Source: Chryseobacterium aurantiacum
Lineage (GTDB): Bacteria; Bacteroidota; Bacteroidia; Flavobacteriales; Weeksellaceae
Reading direction: 5' to 3'
DNA: 64,000 nucleotides
Assembly (NCBI RefSeq): GCF_003020585.1
Contig: NZ_PXUE01000001.1
Span: forward strand, 992,001 to 1,056,000
The position numbers were made by a program, and so were the translations under genes. Under the pieces are notes generated by a model that was not told where the DNA came from, made no database searches, and saw only the letters and a list, made by a program, of their open reading frames with translations. Shown here one piece after another: positions 16,464-25,534 of this stretch; the first letter of the stretch is position 1, and the number at the start of each line of letters is the position of its first letter.

Positions 16464-17372
16464 ATGAACGAATTTTTAAAAAAAATACCCTTTATAGACA
16501 ATGTTTTAAAAGGAATCGGGCAGATTATGCTGCAGGAGAACAGATGGACCGGGCTTTTGTTTCTGATAGGAATTTTTATGGGAAGCTGGCAGGGAGGTGT
16601 TGCGGTATTGCTTTCAACGGCGGCCGGAACCTTTACAGCCATGAAACTGAGGTATGACCAATCCCAAATAGATGCCGGATTATATGGCTTCAGTGCAGCG
16701 CTGGTAGGTGTCGCATTATCTTTTGTATTTCAGGCAACTTTATTGATCTGGATTCTTATTGTGCTGGGTGGAGCTTTGGCAGCTATTATTCAACACTTCT
16801 TCATTCAAAAGAGAATTCCCGTATTTACTTTTCCTTTTATCATTATTACGTGGGTTTGTGTTTTTGCATTACATTCTTTCACGGAGATTCCTCCTTCTGC
16901 AGCCATTTCTGCAGCCACAGGACCTGTTGATTACGATGATTTTCTTACATGTACAAATGCCTTTGGGGAAGTCATATTCCAGGGAGGTGTCCTTTCGGGA
17001 GTCATTTTCTTTATTGCTGTTTTTATCAGTTCGCCACCTGCTGCTTTATATGGTTTTTTAGGAGCTATTTTGGGATCTTATGTATCTCATATGCACGGTG
17101 AGCCTATTGATAAAATACACATGGGACTTTTTGGGTTCAATGCTGTGCTTTCTGCCATCGTTTTTTCAGGATTTAAAAAGATAGACGGGGTTTGGGTTTT
17201 CATGGCTGTGGTATTAACGGTACTCATTGATGATTATCTGGTTGACAACAATACCTTGGGCGCAGTAGGCGGAGTACTTACTTTCCCGTTCGTAGCAGGA
17301 ACATGGATTACGCTCTTTGTTAAAAATATTTTGACACAGTTCAAGAAAACTGTTCCAAGGAAAAATTCATAA
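16464..17372 (+). CDS. Urea transporter (UT family)
   Basis: This 302-residue membrane protein has roughly ten hydrophobic segments and UT-family sequence. Two related halves each show the pattern LYGFSAALVGVAL (about 73-85) and LFGFNAVLSAIVF (about 217-229), and an FPF motif follows in each half (FTFPFIII, LTFPFVAGT). Such channels let urea pass the inner membrane down its gradient, feeding the urease just upstream. It sits 126 bases after the nickel permease gene and is followed by the TonB-dependent receptor. Confidence 0.88.
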   Translation: MNEFLKKIPFIDNVLKGIGQIMLQENRWTGLLFLIGIFMGSWQGGVAVLLSTAAGTFTAMKLRYDQSQIDAGLYGFSAALVGVALSFVFQATLLIWILIVLGGALAAIIQHFFIQKRIPVFTFPFIIITWVCVFALHSFTEIPPSAAISAATGPVDYDDFLTCTNAFGEVIFQGGVLSGVIFFIAVFISSPPAALYGFLGAILGSYVSHMHGEPIDKIHMGLFGFNAVLSAIVFSGFKKIDGVWVFMAVVLTVLIDDYLVDNNTLGAVGGVLTFPFVAGTWITLFVKNILTQFKKTVPRKNS

Positions 17373-17410
17373 GCCAAAAGATTAAAATTATATAAAAAAT
17401 TAACAAACTT

Positions 17411-17460
17411 AATGTACAATATCTCTAAAATGTATTTGAATCATACATGCATTGTACATT
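17411..17460. promoter_or_regulatory. 50-base inverted repeat before the TonB-dependent receptor
   Basis: AATGTACAAT (17411-17420) and ATTGTACATT (17451-17460) are exact inverse copies, and the interior adds a smaller ATGTAT / ATACAT pair. The element ends 17 bases before the receptor ATG. It could be an operator for a metal-responsive repressor or an RNA hairpin hiding the start. Confidence 0.45.
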
Positions 17461-17477
17461 TTCAAAAAAAGATTAAA

Positions 17478-19724
17478 ATGAAGATAACTAAAATAGCAGC
17501 AGTATTTCTGGTAATGGCATTCAGTGGTAAAGCAATGGCTCAGGAAACAGAAAAACAACTGTTAATAAAAGATGCAGATGACAAATTTCCCATTGCAGAT
17601 GCCCTGGTAAAATACGACCACGGAAATAGCCATACCCATACCGGAACAGACGGAACCTTTGCTGTTCCTGTTAAATCTCTTCCTGATACACTGGTGATCA
17701 GCCGTCAGGGATATGATGAGGTAAAATGGGTAGTTACCAATGATGAAGATAAAAGTAAGGTTATTTTTTTGCAGCATAAACCATTTCAGATCTCAGAAGT
17801 AGCCATTAATCACAGCTCATTTCTATCAGCAATTACCAAGGTTGACCTGAACAAGTTTCCGGTTAATTCAGCGCAGGATCTGTTGAGAAAAGTGCCTGGA
17901 TTATTCATTGCACAACATGCCGGAGGAGGAAAGGCAGAACAGCTTTTTTTAAGAGGATTTGATGCAGATCATGGTACAGATGTAAGTGTGAATGTAGACG
18001 GGATGCCTGTGAATATTGTTTCTCATGCCCATGGACAGGGATATTCTGATCTGCACTTCGTGATCCCGGAAACCGTAAATAATATTGACTTTGGAAAAGG
18101 GTCCTATTATATGGACAGAGGAGATTTTAATACGGCAGGATATGTCGATTTTCAAACCTATAACGGATTGAAAAATAGCATGATTAAGCTGGAGGGAGGT
18201 TCGTTTAATTCCAAAAGAGTACTGGGAATGTTCAATATTCTGCATGATGATTTGGGGAGGAAAAATGCCTATATCGCTGCAGAATACAACTATACAGACG
18301 GACCTTTTGATGTAAAACAGAACTTTAACAGAGTCAATATTTTCGGGAAATATAACCAATGGCTTACTGATAATGATTATTTCAATATTCAGTTTTCAAC
18401 ATTCAACTCTTCATGGAATGCGTCAGGACAGATTCCTGAACGTGCTGTAGACGAGGGGATTATTGGGAGATGGGGGAGCATAGATCCTACCGAAGGTGGG
18501 AAGACCTCCAGAACAAACCTCCAGATGAACTTTAAGCATATTATTTCTCCCTCTGAGCAGATAGATGCTATGGCATTTTATTCAAAATATAACTTCAACC
18601 TTTATTCCGATTTTACTTTCTATTTAAAAGATAAAGATCACGGAGATGAAATTCAGCAGACAGACGGAAGAAATATCTACGGTGCAGAAGTGAAGTATAT
18701 CAAAAGTTTCTCACTTCCCAACAGTTCACTCAACTGGACCTCAGGAATAGGGCTAAGAAATGATGATATCAATACATTGCAGCTTAATCATGTTTATCAC
18801 AGAGATGTATTGCTCAACAGAATGTCAGACGTAAACGGAACGGAAACCAACCTTCATGCCTACACAGGATTGGTTTGGAAAACAGGAAAATGGACAATCA
18901 ACCCGGCATTAAGAGTTGATCACTTTATTTTCAATATGCACAACCTTTTGGATGCAGAACAATTACCATCCGGACAATCTAAGGAAGCAACAAGGGTAAG
19001 TCCTAAACTAAACTTCTCCTATGCACAGAACGATAACGTAATGTGGTTCCTGAAAACAGGAATGGGCTTCCACTCCAATGATCTGAGAGTAGTGGTTCCG
19101 AATAAAAATGAAAATACTCTTCCTTATTCTATTGGGGCCGATTTTGGGGTAAGATTACATCCTTTCAAATCGCTTATTATTACTCCTGCCGTTTGGTATA
19201 TGGATCTGCAGCAGGAATTTGTATACGTAGGAGACGATGCTGTAGTTGAACCATCCGGAAAATCAAGACGATTTGGTGCCGATCTGGGAATTCGCTTCCA
19301 ACCGTTGGAAAACTTTTACCTGAATGCTGATATCAATTACTCCCACGGAAGATTCATTGAAGAAGAAAAAGGGCAGGATTATATTCCACTGGCACCGGTA
19401 GTGACCAGTACAGGATCTGTAAACTGGGACTTCCTGAACGGCTTTTCTTTAGGACTGCAATACCGTTATCTTGGAGAAAGACCGGCAGTGGAAGATAACA
19501 GCATCAAGACAAAGCCTTATTTTGTAAACGATCTGATGCTTTCCTACAACCGCCAGAAATGGGGAGCAAATATTCAGGTGAACAACCTTTTCAATGTGAA
19601 TTGGAATGAAGCTCAGTTTGCAACAGAAACCCAATTGAAAGGAGAAGCAGAACCTATCACAGATCTTACTTACACACCAGGAAGCCCGTTTGGGGTGAGA
19701 GTAGGCGTGTACTATAAGTTTTAG
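17478..19724 (+). CDS. TonB-dependent outer-membrane receptor
   Basis: This 748-residue protein, started at the ATG at 17478, has a signal peptide ending KAMAQ. A carboxypeptidase-regulatory-like beta domain follows (about 25-95). The plug (about 110-240) carries SAQDLLRKVPGLFI and LFLRGFDADHGTDVSVNVDG, then comes a 22-strand-type barrel ending FGVRVGVYYKF. It lacks the SusC signature and no SusD partner follows, so it is more like a metal or siderophore receptor. The plug region has a His-containing run, NIVSHAHGQGYSDLHF. Its place behind the urease, nickel-permease and urea-channel genes suggests nickel or a nickel chelate, but that is inference. Confidence 0.88.
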   Translation: MKITKIAAVFLVMAFSGKAMAQETEKQLLIKDADDKFPIADALVKYDHGNSHTHTGTDGTFAVPVKSLPDTLVISRQGYDEVKWVVTNDEDKSKVIFLQHKPFQISEVAINHSSFLSAITKVDLNKFPVNSAQDLLRKVPGLFIAQHAGGGKAEQLFLRGFDADHGTDVSVNVDGMPVNIVSHAHGQGYSDLHFVIPETVNNIDFGKGSYYMDRGDFNTAGYVDFQTYNGLKNSMIKLEGGSFNSKRVLGMFNILHDDLGRKNAYIAAEYNYTDGPFDVKQNFNRVNIFGKYNQWLTDNDYFNIQFSTFNSSWNASGQIPERAVDEGIIGRWGSIDPTEGGKTSRTNLQMNFKHIISPSEQIDAMAFYSKYNFNLYSDFTFYLKDKDHGDEIQQTDGRNIYGAEVKYIKSFSLPNSSLNWTSGIGLRNDDINTLQLNHVYHRDVLLNRMSDVNGTETNLHAYTGLVWKTGKWTINPALRVDHFIFNMHNLLDAEQLPSGQSKEATRVSPKLNFSYAQNDNVMWFLKTGMGFHSNDLRVVVPNKNENTLPYSIGADFGVRLHPFKSLIITPAVWYMDLQQEFVYVGDDAVVEPSGKSRRFGADLGIRFQPLENFYLNADINYSHGRFIEEEKGQDYIPLAPVVTSTGSVNWDFLNGFSLGLQYRYLGERPAVEDNSIKTKPYFVNDLMLSYNRQKWGANIQVNNLFNVNWNEAQFATETQLKGEAEPITDLTYTPGSPFGVRVGVYYKF

Positions 19725-19728
19725 GCAG

Positions 19729-19761
19729 AATGTCGGATGTATACTTTTTACATCCGACATT
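19729..19761 (+). terminator. Terminator after the TonB-dependent receptor
   Basis: A 13-base perfect stem AATGTCGGATGTA / TACATCCGACATT starts five bases after the receptor stop. There is no strong T tail, so it may be a 3' stabiliser as well as a terminator. Confidence 0.6.
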
Positions 19762-19795
19762 ACACAAAACAATCAACATATTCAATTTTCAGCAT

Positions 19796-19803
19796 TAAAT
19801 TTG
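19796..19803 (+). promoter_or_regulatory. Probable -7 element for the AraC gene
   Basis: TAAATTTG (TAnnTTTG) ends 16 bases before the ATG at 19820. No clear -33 TTG is visible. Confidence 0.4.
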
Positions 19804-19819
19804 TAACAATTAATTCATC

Positions 19820-20707
19820 ATGGAAGTATTATCCAATTTTCAATACAAAAAACTGTTTCTTCCGAATATCGCGGAGAAAATATTAGTCAATAATGCGGAT
19901 ATACAGCTTTATCGTATAGAGAATTATCTCAAAGGAATTCTAATGCCGGTAATTCCGTACCGAACAACTTTTAACTTTATTATTTTCGTTACCAAAGGGA
20001 AAATTAAACAGTATCTTGAAAACAAGGAATATCATGCTGAAAAAGGAGGAGTAATCTTTATTAAACAAGGAACAATAACGGCAACTGTAGAATTGTCAGA
20101 TGACATTGAAGGCTTTTTTCTTGCCTACGAAAATAATATTCTATCCGAACAGGAACTCCCCAAGCATAAAAGCAGTATTTTCTTTATGACGCCTTTCCTG
20201 AATCTGGATAGCCTTACTTATGGTACCATAACGCAGCTTCTCCTCATTATGGAACAGGAATTATGGCTCAGTAATCTTAACGTAAATGATGTGGTAGTCA
20301 CCATGCTTCACCTTATTCTGATCAAAATGCTGAGTACAGACTCAGATACCCATCACAAGTCTGCTACACGTCCCATGGAATTGTCTCTTCAGTTTCGGGA
20401 TCTTTTGTTCAAATATCATGTGGGAGAAAAGCGGGTGGCATACTATGCTGATAAACTATCTGTAACGGAAAGTTATCTGAATAAATGTGTAAAAAGCGTG
20501 ACGCAAAAATCACCAAAACAATGGATCAATGAGATTGATATCAATTACAGTAAGGCACTCCTTCATTCCAGTAAAGATATTGCAGAGATTGCTTATGAAC
20601 TGAATTTTCAGACTGCATCCCATTTTACCCAGCTATTCAAAAAAATTGCTGGCATTACCCCTAAAGAATATAGAACTCAGTTTTTGACAAATAGAGTTCC
20701 TAAGTAA
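19820..20707 (+). CDS. AraC-family transcriptional regulator
   Basis: In this 295-residue protein a cupin-like N-terminal part (about 1-170) is followed by two helix-turn-helix motifs (about 190-290): VAYYADKLSVTESYLNKCVK and DIAEIAYELNFQTASHFTQL, ending FKKIAGITPKEYR. This is the canonical AraC C-terminal layout. It lies directly after the TonB-dependent receptor in the same direction, with its own -7 box. It could sense the imported ligand and control the receptor, but no operator can be assigned. Confidence 0.88.
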   Translation: MEVLSNFQYKKLFLPNIAEKILVNNADIQLYRIENYLKGILMPVIPYRTTFNFIIFVTKGKIKQYLENKEYHAEKGGVIFIKQGTITATVELSDDIEGFFLAYENNILSEQELPKHKSSIFFMTPFLNLDSLTYGTITQLLLIMEQELWLSNLNVNDVVVTMLHLILIKMLSTDSDTHHKSATRPMELSLQFRDLLFKYHVGEKRVAYYADKLSVTESYLNKCVKSVTQKSPKQWINEIDINYSKALLHSSKDIAEIAYELNFQTASHFTQLFKKIAGITPKEYRTQFLTNRVPK

Positions 20708-20715
20708 ATAGAATG

Positions 20716-21825
20716 TTAAACTATCTTCTCGTTTTCCAGAATCTTAAGAACAAGCTTTTCCACTTTTGTCAGGTCGGCTTTTCCGTTGTTTTCTTCAATA
20801 ATTTCTAATTCGTCAAGATATTTTCTGATCGTATTGTTTTCATAAAGGTTGATAACCACGGGATGTACATAATATTTCCTGCAAACGGCAGTGGTATTTC
20901 CGAGATGTTCTGCAACAATATCCAATGCCTCTTTTACATTCTTTTTATATTGAGTATCACTTTCTGCATACCCAATCTCCTTAAAGGCAATCAAGGCACT
21001 CACTGTTCCGGACCATGTTCTGAAATCCTTGGCGGTAAAATCTTCACCACTTATTTCCTTGATGTAATCATTCACCATTCCGGAATCTACGGAATGTAGA
21101 TTTCCATCCTCATCAAAATATTGAAAAAGTTCCTTTCCGGGGATCTCTTTGCATTTTTGTACCAGTCTTGCCAATCTTTTGCTCCGAAGATCAATATGAT
21201 GCATGACTCCTTTCTTTCCTTTAAATGAAAATGTTATTTTTTGTCCCTTGATTTTTACATGCTTACCTTTTAATGTAGTAAGGCCAAAAGATCCGTATAG
21301 CTTTTCATAGACATTATTACCAATCCGGATATTGGTTTTTTGCAATAGGCTGACGATCAGGGCAAGTATCTTGCGCTTTTCAAAGCTCCTCAAGGCGAGG
21401 TCCTGTTCTATATGAAGTCGGATATCCGGGAGTGCATACCCAAACTGTAGCATTCTGTAGAATTTTGTGTGGTTTCTCAAAGCGCTCCACAAAGGATGAT
21501 AGCGATACTGCTTCCTTTGTTTTACATCAAAACCTGTGGCCTGAAGATGCCCGTTTTCCAACGCACAAATCCATACATTTTCCCATGCCGGGGGGATCAC
21601 CAGTTTATTAATTCTGGAGATTTCATCTTTCTCCTTTATTTTTTTACCATCCTTGTAATAAGAATACTTTTTACCGTTTTTTTTACGCGTAATTCCGGTA
21701 TTTTCTGCATCGGTGGTATATACGAGATGTACCGCCTTTGCAGAAGCTTCCGGATCCTTCATGATTTTCACAATCTTAGATGGCTTCAGGTGAGAGATCT
21801 TCTCTAAATCTGTATTCTCCTCCAT
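20716..21825 (-). CDS. DNA topoisomerase IB
   Basis: This 369-residue protein has the poxvirus-like type IB layout: an N-terminal DNA clamp (IPPAWENVWICALENGHLQA, QYRYHPLW) and a catalytic domain with RIGNNVYEKLYGSFGLTTLK, FKGKKGV, and CRKYYVHP holding the nucleophilic tyrosine (Y318 or Y319). It relaxes supercoils through a 3'-phosphotyrosine intermediate. Such genes are common but non-essential in soil bacteria and Bacteroidota. Its stop is nine bases from the convergent AraC gene. Confidence 0.93.
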   Translation of the reverse strand: MEENTDLEKISHLKPSKIVKIMKDPEASAKAVHLVYTTDAENTGITRKKNGKKYSYYKDGKKIKEKDEISRINKLVIPPAWENVWICALENGHLQATGFDVKQRKQYRYHPLWSALRNHTKFYRMLQFGYALPDIRLHIEQDLALRSFEKRKILALIVSLLQKTNIRIGNNVYEKLYGSFGLTTLKGKHVKIKGQKITFSFKGKKGVMHHIDLRSKRLARLVQKCKEIPGKELFQYFDEDGNLHSVDSGMVNDYIKEISGEDFTAKDFRTWSGTVSALIAFKEIGYAESDTQYKKNVKEALDIVAEHLGNTTAVCRKYYVHPVVINLYENNTIRKYLDELEIIEENNGKADLTKVEKLVLKILENEKIV

Positions 21826-21834
21826 AGAAAATGG

Positions 21835-22002
21835 TTAAGAGTTTTTACCCTTCGAAAAAATAAGTAAAAGAATCACTACTATTACACAGACTATGAGGAT
21901 TCCCCACCACATTCCTGCCTTAAAAATTGTTTCAACCGCTGTACAGCCTGTTAGGGTCAACAAGCTGAATATTGTTATACTGTAAAAGCTCCACTTTTTC
22001 AT
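21835..22002 (-). CDS. Small lipoprotein with a membrane helix
   Basis: This 55-residue protein is read from the ATG at 22002; a longer frame runs upstream, but this start gives a lipoprotein signal (MKKWSFYSITIFSLLTLTGC, Cys at 20). After a short linker comes a strongly hydrophobic segment (GILIVCVIVVILLLIF, about 33-48) and a basic end, SKGKNS. It would be a lipid-anchored envelope peptide with a second membrane contact. It lies nine bases upstream of the topoisomerase gene. Function unknown. Confidence 0.6.
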   Translation of the reverse strand: MKKWSFYSITIFSLLTLTGCTAVETIFKAGMWWGILIVCVIVVILLLIFSKGKNS

Positions 22003-22024
22003 AGCCTTATATTTTGTTGGTGTA

Positions 22025-22462
22025 TTAAACTCTGAGTTGATCGGCTTTCCAGTTTTTAATGGATCTCTTGATCTCGTCACCGGAAATATTTTCATGCAAC
22101 GCTTTGTATAAAAGCTCCTTAAATTCATCATCATACGTAAATCTTAACGCTGCAATCTGGTCAAATCTTAATTTTTCAACCGTCTCATCAGATCTTTTAT
22201 TGAAAATCTCAAAATATCGTTGCCTGAACTCAAGAATAACCATACGATTCTGAAGTCCTAGCGCATAATGCTGCCTAGTCATAAACGCAAGATAAAAAAG
22301 CAGAAAGATCACTATGGAAAACAAGCTCCAGATCAGTTTATTATCAGGATCATTCCCTATTTTGTAGATTCCAAATATTTCCAATATGATCAATAAAGGA
22401 AGATAGATAAAATGATGAGGTGGATAAAACTTCCTGTGATTTTTATAATTCTGCTGTTTCAT
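22025..22462 (-). CDS. DUF6526-like membrane protein
   Basis: This 145-residue protein starts MKQQNYKNHRKFYPPHHFIY. Two membrane helices follow (FIYLPLLIILEIFGIY, about 18-33, and LIWSLFSIVIFLLFYLAF, about 43-60), then a cytoplasmic helical tail (about 68-145). The NHxxxxPxxHF opening is what I associate with DUF6526 proteins of Bacteroidota and Bacilli; no function is known. It is probably co-transcribed with the small lipoprotein and topoisomerase genes. Confidence 0.65.
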   Translation of the reverse strand: MKQQNYKNHRKFYPPHHFIYLPLLIILEIFGIYKIGNDPDNKLIWSLFSIVIFLLFYLAFMTRQHYALGLQNRMVILEFRQRYFEIFNKRSDETVEKLRFDQIAALRFTYDDEFKELLYKALHENISGDEIKRSIKNWKADQLRV

Positions 22463-22817
22463 ATCGTAGAATACAGCAATAATCTTTCCAAAAGCTTATT
22501 GTTTTAATAATTAATTAGGTTTTATTTCATGAAATATGTTTGGTTATTTGTTTGATTTGCTGAAAATTTTAAAGTTTTAAAAGAAAAATAAAGAAATAGC
22601 ATGCAATAGAATATACTTGTTGCCATTTGTCATAAAACGCGTAGCATTTATATGAAAATTAGATCTGTGAGCCTCAAATTTTTTCAAATTCAATGATCAG
22701 GCTTACCAATTGATATCATTAATTGAGATGAATGAAAAAATAACAGATTATTAAGAAAAATAGGGCATTGATTTCACGCTCTGACTTCAAATTTTTCGTA
22801 ACTTTCGGTGTTTAAAA
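22463..22817. other. AT-rich intergenic gap between divergent genes
   Basis: This 355-base gap should hold the promoters of the DUF6526-like gene and of the peptidase gene. TAACTTTCG at 22799 is one base off TAnnTTTG and lies 19 bases before the peptidase ATG. I see no other ORF, repeat or hairpin. Confidence 0.3.
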
Positions 22818-24596
22818 ATGAAAAGAATGACTTCAAAGGAAAAAGTTGCTGCGCTTCGTGAAGAAATGCAGAAAAATAATGTTGATGCATTTATAGTATA
22901 TTCTGCAGATCCTCATATGAGTGAGTACCTTCCTGAAGAATGGCAGGAGAGAGCCTGGCTTTCAGGATTTTTAGGTTCTGCCGGTTTTGTGGTAATTACC
23001 AAAAATAAAGGCGGACTTTGGACAGACGGAAGATACTTTACACAGGCTGCCATTGAATTGGACGGTTCAGGAATAGACCTTTTCAAGGACGGACTAGAAG
23101 GAACGCCCAATTATATCGATTGGATTATTTCTGAAATTCCTGCCGGAGGTAAGGTGGCTGTAAATGCCTTAGCGGCTTCTAATGCCAATTGGGAAATGCT
23201 TTCTCAAAAATTTAATTCAAAAAATATTACCCTTGCTGATATCCCTCTTTTAAAGGAGGTTTGGAAAGAAAGAGGAACTCCATCCACTAACCCCATCTTT
23301 GTACACCCTGTAGAAAGAGCAGGTAAATCTGTGGCTGATAAACTTTCTGCTATCCGTCAGAAGATGGAAGAACAGGAAGCAACCGTTCATATCATCTCCA
23401 GTTTGGATGATGTAGCATGGACATCTAACCTGAGAGGAAGTGATGTACAAAGCAATCCAGTATTTTTAGGATACATTGTAATCACTAAGAATGACGCTGT
23501 TCTATTCACAGGTTTGGAAAAACTTGAAGTAGCAGCCAGAAAGCAAATGGATGATTCTTTCGTAAAAATGATGCCTTACGAAGAGTTCTATAACTATCTG
23601 AAAGAATTCAAAAATGAAAAAGTATTGGTTTCTCCAAACAGTAACCAGCAGATTTTTGAAACATTAAAGGCAGATAACCAATTTATTAAGGCTCCGGTTC
23701 CTGGAAACCTGATGAAAGCTCAGAAAAATGAGGTTGAACTGGAAGGTTTCAGAAAAGTAATGGTAAGAGACGGAGTAGCCATGGTAAAATTCCTTTACTG
23801 GCTTACCCACAATGCAGGAAAAGAAGCCATGAATGAATATTCCATCGGCGAAAAACTAAGAGGTTTCCGTGCTGCAGGGGAGAACTTTGTAGGAGAAAGC
23901 TTCGGTTCCATAATAGGGTATAAGGATAATGGTGCTATCATGCATTATTCTGCAAAAAAAGAAGGAAGTAAAGAGGTAACCAACGAGGAAACAATCCTTG
24001 TAGATTCAGGAGGTCAGTATCTTGAAGGAACTACAGATATTACAAGAACTTTTGCTTTGGGCACACCTTCTGAAGAGTTCAAAAGAAACTCTACATTGGT
24101 ATTGCAGGGCTTGATTCGCTTGTCAATGGTAAAATTCCCGAAAGGAACAAAAGGAGTACACTTAGATGCCATTGCAAGGCTTCCGCTATGGATGGAAGGG
24201 AAAGACTTCAACCACGGAACAGGACATGGTGTGGGAAGCTTCATGAACGTACATGAGGGACCACAAAGCATCAGAAAAGATCTGAATCCTCAGGACCTTC
24301 TTCCTGGGATGGTTTGTTCCAACGAACCTGGATATTACCTTGAAGGACAATATGGAATTCGTCATGAAAACCTTATTGCAGTGAAAGAAGCAGAGAAAAC
24401 AATTCATGGAACATTCTATGAATTTGAAACCCTGACGTTCTGCCCGTTCTTTAAGGATACTGTTGTAAAAGAAATTCTTTCAGAAACAGAAATCGAATGG
24501 TTGAACAGCTACCACAAAACTTGTGAGGAAAAAATAGGACCTCATTTGGAAGGAGAAGTTAAAGAATGGTTCTTACAGCTGGTAAGCCCGCTTTAA
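22818..24596 (+). CDS. Xaa-Pro aminopeptidase P family (M24B)
   Basis: At 592 residues this has the long aminopeptidase P form: two creatinase-like N-terminal domains (about 1-155 and 160-305) and a pita-bread catalytic domain. Dinuclear metal ligands are all present: D396 (LVDSGGQY), D407 (GTTDITRTF), H470 (HGTGHGVGS), E503 (CSNEPGYY) and E517 (IRHENLI). It removes an N-terminal residue before proline in peptides. No signal peptide, so cytoplasmic. It stands alone with a terminator behind it. Confidence 0.93.
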   Translation: MKRMTSKEKVAALREEMQKNNVDAFIVYSADPHMSEYLPEEWQERAWLSGFLGSAGFVVITKNKGGLWTDGRYFTQAAIELDGSGIDLFKDGLEGTPNYIDWIISEIPAGGKVAVNALAASNANWEMLSQKFNSKNITLADIPLLKEVWKERGTPSTNPIFVHPVERAGKSVADKLSAIRQKMEEQEATVHIISSLDDVAWTSNLRGSDVQSNPVFLGYIVITKNDAVLFTGLEKLEVAARKQMDDSFVKMMPYEEFYNYLKEFKNEKVLVSPNSNQQIFETLKADNQFIKAPVPGNLMKAQKNEVELEGFRKVMVRDGVAMVKFLYWLTHNAGKEAMNEYSIGEKLRGFRAAGENFVGESFGSIIGYKDNGAIMHYSAKKEGSKEVTNEETILVDSGGQYLEGTTDITRTFALGTPSEEFKRNSTLVLQGLIRLSMVKFPKGTKGVHLDAIARLPLWMEGKDFNHGTGHGVGSFMNVHEGPQSIRKDLNPQDLLPGMVCSNEPGYYLEGQYGIRHENLIAVKEAEKTIHGTFYEFETLTFCPFFKDTVVKEILSETEIEWLNSYHKTCEEKIGPHLEGEVKEWFLQLVSPL

Positions 24597-24684
24597 TGAT
24601 AAGGCATAAGATCAGAAATAAACATTAAACTCTGATATGGAGCCTGTCCCCTTAATTTAAACAAAATAATTGTTAGATAAGCTA

Positions 24685-24717
24685 AAGTCCTGTAAGTATT
24701 TCTTGCAGGGCTTTTTC
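24685..24717 (+). terminator. Terminator of the aminopeptidase gene
   Basis: AGTCCTGTAAG pairs with CTTGCAGGGCT (two G-U pairs) and is followed by T5. It lies about 90 bases beyond the stop codon. Confidence 0.65.
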
Positions 24718-24787
24718 ATTCATACAACCGTATTTTTACGGATAAAACTTTAGGGATTCCCCTGATGAAAGGAAACTACACTGTATT

Positions 24788-24883
24788 TATCTTTGTGACA
24801 ACAAAACATCATTCATATCTTCATACAATAACTTAGTAAATTCAAAACGGTTGATCATCCCACTCTGGGATGATTTTTTTTTA
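24788..24883 (+). promoter_or_regulatory. Promoter box followed by a terminator-like hairpin, before the Crp/Fnr gene
   Basis: TATCTTTG (24788-24795) is a consensus -7 element. About 60 bases later ATCATCCCA / TGGGATGAT forms a perfect 9-base stem with a CTC loop, followed by nine T. This is a textbook terminator, 31 bases before the Crp/Fnr ATG. It would stop a roughly 80-base leader unless read through, suggesting attenuation or a separate tiny RNA. Confidence 0.5.
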
Positions 24884-24914
24884 TTTATTTTCGCCGTATA
24901 AGAAATTTGAAATA

Positions 24915-25481
24915 ATGGTACATGATTTTTTTCGAAGCTTTAATCTATTTTCAGAAAGTGAGATTGAGGAGTTTTTACAACTTTTTGAGCTTAGAAAAGT
25001 AAATAAAAATGACTATTTCATCCACGAAGGCGAAAGGTGCAGGGAAGTAGCATTTATTAAGTCCGGTATCTTCCGTTCGTTTTATCTTTCCGATGATGGC
25101 AAGGATATGACCTACTGTTTCAGATTTCCTAATACAATGATGGCGGCGTATTCATCATTTATTTCGGGATCTCTCAGTAAAGAAAGCATGCAGGCCATTA
25201 ATGATGCAGAACTGTTGGTTCTCAAAAAAGAATCAATGGATGCCATTGTACAGGATGACCTTAACTGGACTAAATTTTTAAAAATCATTGCTGAGCAGGA
25301 ATACCTTGAGCTTGAGAATAGATTTTTCCAGCTTCAGAGAGACAGTGCCTCCCAACGCTATATAGCTCTTCTAAAAAACTATCCGGACTATATTCAAAAG
25401 ATTCCGTTACAGTATCTTGCATCCTATTTGGGTATTACCCAACGGCATTTAAGCCGTATCAGAAAGGAAATTTCTTTTTAG
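24915..25481 (+). CDS. Crp/Fnr-family transcriptional regulator
   Basis: This 188-residue protein starts at the ATG at 24915 (MVHDFFRSFNLF). It has a cyclic-nucleotide-binding-like domain (about 10-120; YFIHEGERCREVAFIKSGIF) and a C-terminal DNA-binding part whose recognition segment reads IPLQYLASYLGITQRHLSRI. No Fnr-type cysteine cluster is seen at the N-terminus. The saccharopine dehydrogenase-like and flavodoxin-fold genes that follow in the same direction may be targets. Confidence 0.85.
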   Translation: MVHDFFRSFNLFSESEIEEFLQLFELRKVNKNDYFIHEGERCREVAFIKSGIFRSFYLSDDGKDMTYCFRFPNTMMAAYSSFISGSLSKESMQAINDAELLVLKKESMDAIVQDDLNWTKFLKIIAEQEYLELENRFFQLQRDSASQRYIALLKNYPDYIQKIPLQYLASYLGITQRHLSRIRKEISF

Positions 25482-25514
25482 ACATTTGTCCTGTTTATTG
25501 GTTTTTCGGCTCTA

Positions 25515-25522
25515 TAATTTTG
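25515..25522 (+). promoter_or_regulatory. Probable -7 element for the 25535 operon
   Basis: TAATTTTG (TAnnTTTG) ends 12 bases before the ATG at 25535. TTG triplets lie upstream at 25498 and 25486, neither at the ideal spacing. Confidence 0.35.
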
Positions 25523-25534
25523 TAAAAAAAAGAT

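Noticed and set aside
17411..17460. NikR box before the TonB-dependent receptor
   Set aside because: The inverted repeat does not match GTATGA-N16-TCATAC or the Helicobacter NikR pattern. Kept only as an unspecified operator candidate.
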